This document shows, piece after piece, positions 3,385 to 5,810 of a stretch of 5,810 bases of DNA; within the stretch, counting starts at the first letter, position 1, and every line of letters begins with the position of its first letter. The notes under the pieces were generated by a model. It searched no databases. It was not told the DNA's origin and saw only the letters and a program-made list of their open reading frames with translations. Made by a program: the position numbers and the translations under genes. The DNA is taken from contig CAMLEX010000346.1 of assembly GCA_946479055.1 (NCBI GenBank), positions 1-5,810 of the forward strand. Direction: 5' to 3'. This DNA is from an uncultured Bacteroidota bacterium (lineage in GTDB: Bacteria > Bacteroidota > Bacteroidia > Chitinophagales > Chitinophagaceae).

Positions 3385-5810
3385 TTATTCCATTACTGGT
3401 CGCAACCATCTTTCCATTTCTTCCACATCCATTCCTTTTCGTTTTACATAATCATCAAACTGGTCACGTTGTATTTTACCTACTCCAAAATACTGGCTTT
3501 GCGGGTGACTGAAATACCAGCCGCATACAGATGCAGCCGGATACATAGCTAATGATTCAGTAAGATGAATACCGGTTGCTTCTTCGCCACCGAGCAATTG
3601 AAAGAGCTTATATTTTTCTGTATGATCAGGACATGCAGGATAACCGGGAGCAGGACGAATACCTTTATATTCTTCTTTTATCAATTGTTCATTGGTAAGA
3701 TCCTCTTCTTTTTCATAGCCCCAATATTCTTTTCTCACTTTTTCATGAAGCAATTCTGCAAACGCTTCAGCAAAGCGATCTGTCAGGGCTTGCATCATGA
3801 TCTTATTATAATCATCTAATGCTGCTTCAAATCTTTTGATATGCGGTTCTATTCCCTGCATAGTAACGGAGAATGCTCCAATATGATCTTGCTTTCCTGT
3901 TTCTGCCGGTGCAATAAAATCTGATAAGGATAAGTTAGGTTGATTGGCTGCTTTTTTAATTTGCTGACGCAATGACTCCAATCTGACTTCCGACTTCTGA
4001 CTTCTGACCTCAATGGTATCCGCCGCTACAGCATTCGCTTCCCAAAAACCAATCACTCCTTTTGGTGTCAGCCATTTTTCGGCAACTATTTTATCTACTA
4101 ACAGATTAGCATCGTTGTATAATTTGGTAGCTTCTTTACCAACTATCTCATCACTTAATATTTGAGGAAATTTGCCATGCATTTCCCAGGCAATAAAGAA
4201 AGGTTGCCAGTCAATATACTTTCTTATTTCTGCCAGGTCATAACCATTAAAAACCTTTGTGCCGGTAAATGATGGAGCTGGTGGCGTATATCCTGACCAG
4301 TCAATTTTTGCAGGATTTTTTTGTGCCTCAGCAAAAGACAGGTATTCTTTAGTTGTTTTTTTATTGGCAAAATCTTCTTTCAGTTTGGTATATTCCTTAC
4401 TGATCGTATTTAAGAAACCGGGTTTTTGTTCGTTGTTTAATAAAGAACCGGCAACTGTTACACTTCTGGATGCATCGAGTACATGCACTACACCATTATC
4501 ATATTGCGGAGCGATCTTGACGGCCGTATGCATTCTTGATGTAGTAGCCCCGCCAATTAATAAAGGTTGTTTCATTCCTCGTCTTTTCATTTCATGAGCC
4601 ACATGCACCATTTCATCCAATGAAGGAGTGATCAAACCACTTAAACCGATAATGTCAGCATTTTCTTTTATGGCTGTATCTAATATTTTATCGGTAGGTA
4701 CCATTACACCGAGGTCAACAATATCATATCCATTACAACCCAGCACAACGCCTACAATATTTTTACCAATATCATGAACATCACCTTTTACAGTGGCTAA
4801 TAAAATTTTTGCAGCACCGGCTCCTTCTTCATTTACTGTTCCTGCGGCAATATGTGCCAGGCGGCGTTCTTCTTTTTCCGCTTCTATGTAAGGCGTTAAA
4901 ACAGCTACGCTTTTTTTCATAACTCTGGCACTCTTTACTACCTGTGGTAAAAACATTTTGCCAGCGCCAAACAGATCTCCTACCACATTCATTCCATCCA
5001 TCAACGGCCCTTCAATTACATCTAATGGTTTAGGATATTTCAATCTGGCTTCTTCAGTATCTGTATCGATATAATCGGTAATGCCATTGACCAGAGAATG
5101 CTTCAAACGTTCTTCAACAGAAGTGGTTCGCCAGGTTTCATCTTTTACTGTTTCTTTTCCCTTGGCCTTTACTGTTTCAGCAAACGCGATGAGTTTTTCG
5201 GTGGCTTCATTATTATTATTGTTCCGGTTGAGGATTACATCTTCACACATTTCTCTCAACTGCGGTTCTATTTCATCGTAGATCACCAACTGTCCTGCAT
5301 TTACAATGCCCATGTCCATGCCTGCTTTGATAGCATAGTAAAGAAATACAGCATGCATGGCTTCACGTACATGTTCGTTGCCACGAAAGGAAAAAGACAT
5401 ATTACTTACACCACCACTTACTTTGGTCAATGGCATCAGGCGTTTTATTTCTTTCGTAGCTTCTATGAAATCAACGGCATAATTATTATGTTCTTCCATG
5501 CCCGTGGCAATGGCAAAAATATTAGGATCGAAAATGATATCCTGAGGATCGTAACCAACTTTTTCAGTCAAAATCTTATAAGCACGATGGCATATTTCTA
5601 CTTTTCGTTCTTTGGTATCAGCCTGGCCCTGTTCGTCAAAAGCCATCACAATCACCGATGCACCATAACTCTGGCAAATGATTGCCTGCTCAATAAACTT
5701 TTCTTCTCCTTCTTTCATGGAGATGGAGTTCACAATGCATTTCCCTTGTACACATTTCAGACCGGCTTCTATGATCTGGAATTTAGAGCTATCCAGCATG
5801 ATAGGGATCT
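3385..5810 (-). CDS. metH: Cobalamin-dependent methionine synthase, C-terminal part (5' end outside window)
   Basis: MetH transfers a methyl group from 5-methyltetrahydrofolate via cob(I)alamin to homocysteine, making methionine and tetrahydrofolate. The frame is open to the right edge: codons for I-P-I precede the Met at 5799, matching the conserved (P)IM(L/I)DSS strand, so that Met is internal. Numbering from it, residues 1 to about 185 are the rest of the pterin-binding barrel (DSS at 3-5, NSISMKEGE at 24-32). About 198-312 is the helical cobalamin cap, and about 328-450 the B12 domain. The latter carries GDVHDIGKN at 339-347, where H342 is the lower cobalt ligand and D340 its relay partner, then [11 protein letters not shown] at 387-397 and [14 protein letters not shown] at 416-429. 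From about 500 to 804 lies the AdoMet reactivation domain (DWQPFF at 530-535, RPAPGY at 715-720, terminal Ser/Tyr/Phe-rich block near 764-774). All key residues seen are intact. The homocysteine-binding domain would lie upstream, either fused or as a separate gene. A heptamer array interrupts the AdoMet domain at 597-606. Any cobalamin riboswitch would be outside the window. Confidence 0.98.
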   Translation of the reverse strand, partial: IPIMLDSSKFQIIEAGLKCVQGKCIVNSISMKEGEEKFIEQAIICQSYGASVIVMAFDEQGQADTKERKVEICHRAYKILTEKVGYDPQDIIFDPNIFAIATGMEEHNNYAVDFIEATKEIKRLMPLTKVSGGVSNMSFSFRGNEHVREAMHAVFLYYAIKAGMDMGIVNAGQLVIYDEIEPQLREMCEDVILNRNNNNNEATEKLIAFAETVKAKGKETVKDETWRTTSVEERLKHSLVNGITDYIDTDTEEARLKYPKPLDVIEGPLMDGMNVVGDLFGAGKMFLPQVVKSARVMKKSVAVLTPYIEAEKEERRLAHIAAGTVNEEGAGAAKILLATVKGDVHDIGKNIVGVVLGCNGYDIVDLGVMVPTDKILDTAIKENADIIGLSGLITPSLDEMVHVAHEMKRRGMKQPLLIGGATTSRMHTAVKIAPQYDNGVVHVLDASRSVTVAGSLLNNEQKPGFLNTISKEYTKLKEDFANKKTTKEYLSFAEAQKNPAKIDWSGYTPPAPSFTGTKVFNGYDLAEIRKYIDWQPFFIAWEMHGKFPQILSDEIVGKEATKLYNDANLLVDKIVAEKWLTPKGVIGFWEANAVAADTIEVRSQKSEVRLESLRQQIKKAANQPNLSLSDFIAPAETGKQDHIGAFSVTMQGIEPHIKRFEAALDDYNKIMMQALTDRFAEAFAELLHEKVRKEYWGYEKEEDLTNEQLIKEEYKGIRPAPGYPACPDHTEKYKLFQLLGGEEATGIHLTESLAMYPAASVCGWYFSHPQSQYFGVGKIQRDQFDDYVKRKGMDVEEMERWLRPVME
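3984..4011 (-). repeat. Tandem heptanucleotide array (4 x GAAGTCA-type) inside metH
   Basis: Four adjacent seven-base units read on the plus strand as TGACTTC, CGACTTC, TGACTTC and TGACCTC. A fifth degenerate copy, TGACTCC, sits at 3973-3979 after a four-base interruption. On the coding strand the array gives [10 protein letters not shown] (residues 597-606 counted from the Met at 5799): a seven-base unit read in triplets returns to phase every 21 bases, hence the seven-residue cycle. It falls in the AdoMet domain between the DTIE strand and the LRQQ helix, a stretch that is variable in length and sequence between MetH proteins. The reading frame is preserved. From memory, peptides of the [14 protein letters not shown] kind recur in Bacteroidota gene predictions, which would fit a dispersed repeat. 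Confidence 0.8.
5209..5223 (-). repeat. Asn-codon run (AAC plus four AAT) in the metH linker
   Basis: Five consecutive Asn codons, AAC followed by (AAT)4, encode residues 193-197 counted from the Met at 5799. They lie just after the pterin-binding domain, in the linker to the cobalamin cap. Linkers tolerate such microsatellite-like runs, and slippage by whole triplets would only change linker length. Confidence 0.6.

Noticed and set aside
5797..5799. ATG at 5799 as the true start of metH
   Set aside because: Upstream in-frame codons (I-P-I) continue the conserved strand of the pterin-binding domain, so the gene extends past the window edge.
1..5810. A new multi-gene system (defence, mobile or biosynthetic)
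   Set aside because: All six genes belong to well-known families, their orientations alternate, and I see no transposase, integrase, toxin-antitoxin pair, CRISPR repeat or reverse transcriptase.

Overview
The window looks like a housekeeping stretch of a chromosome from a Bacteroidota bacterium, probably near the Chitinophagaceae (the phylum is fairly secure, the family is a guess). The evidence is threefold. Several genes are preceded by the phylum's -7 element TAnnTTTG instead of an E. coli-type -10, and starts lack Shine-Dalgarno sequences. A DUF4286 protein is present, a family I know essentially from Bacteroidota. The proteins themselves (HU, ExoIII, LOG, HAD, MetH) read like Bacteroidota orthologues. 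The DNA is moderately AT-rich throughout, with no obvious change in composition that would suggest an island.

Layout from left to right. Positions 1-243 (-) hold the first 81 codons of an HU-type DNA-binding protein, cut by the window edge, with a well-formed promoter just upstream. Positions 244-537 contain no convincing gene; they hold that promoter and three small inverted repeats. A DUF4286 gene (538-879, -) and an exodeoxyribonuclease III gene (953-1720, -) follow, 73 bases apart and in the same direction. A 128-base divergent gap separates xth from a LOG/TIGR00730-family nucleotide phosphoribohydrolase (1849-2580, +). A HAD-superfamily phosphatase (2677-3288, +) comes next with its own promoter. 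It converges on the 3' part of metH (3385 to the right edge, -), and a 14-bp perfect inverted repeat between them probably terminates both genes. The metH fragment carries most of the methyltetrahydrofolate domain, the cobalamin cap and binding domains, and the complete AdoMet reactivation domain.

The genes do not form an obvious pathway. They cover chromosome packaging (HU), base-excision repair (ExoIII), nucleotide or phosphate-ester housekeeping (LOG, HAD) and methionine/one-carbon metabolism (MetH). I found no mobile element, CRISPR array, defence cassette, tRNA or rRNA, and no sign of a new multi-gene system. The most unusual sequence feature is a 28-base tandem array of a TGACTTC-type heptamer inside the coding region of metH, in a loop of the AdoMet domain. 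The second is the unexplained hairpin-containing gap between HU and the DUF4286 gene.
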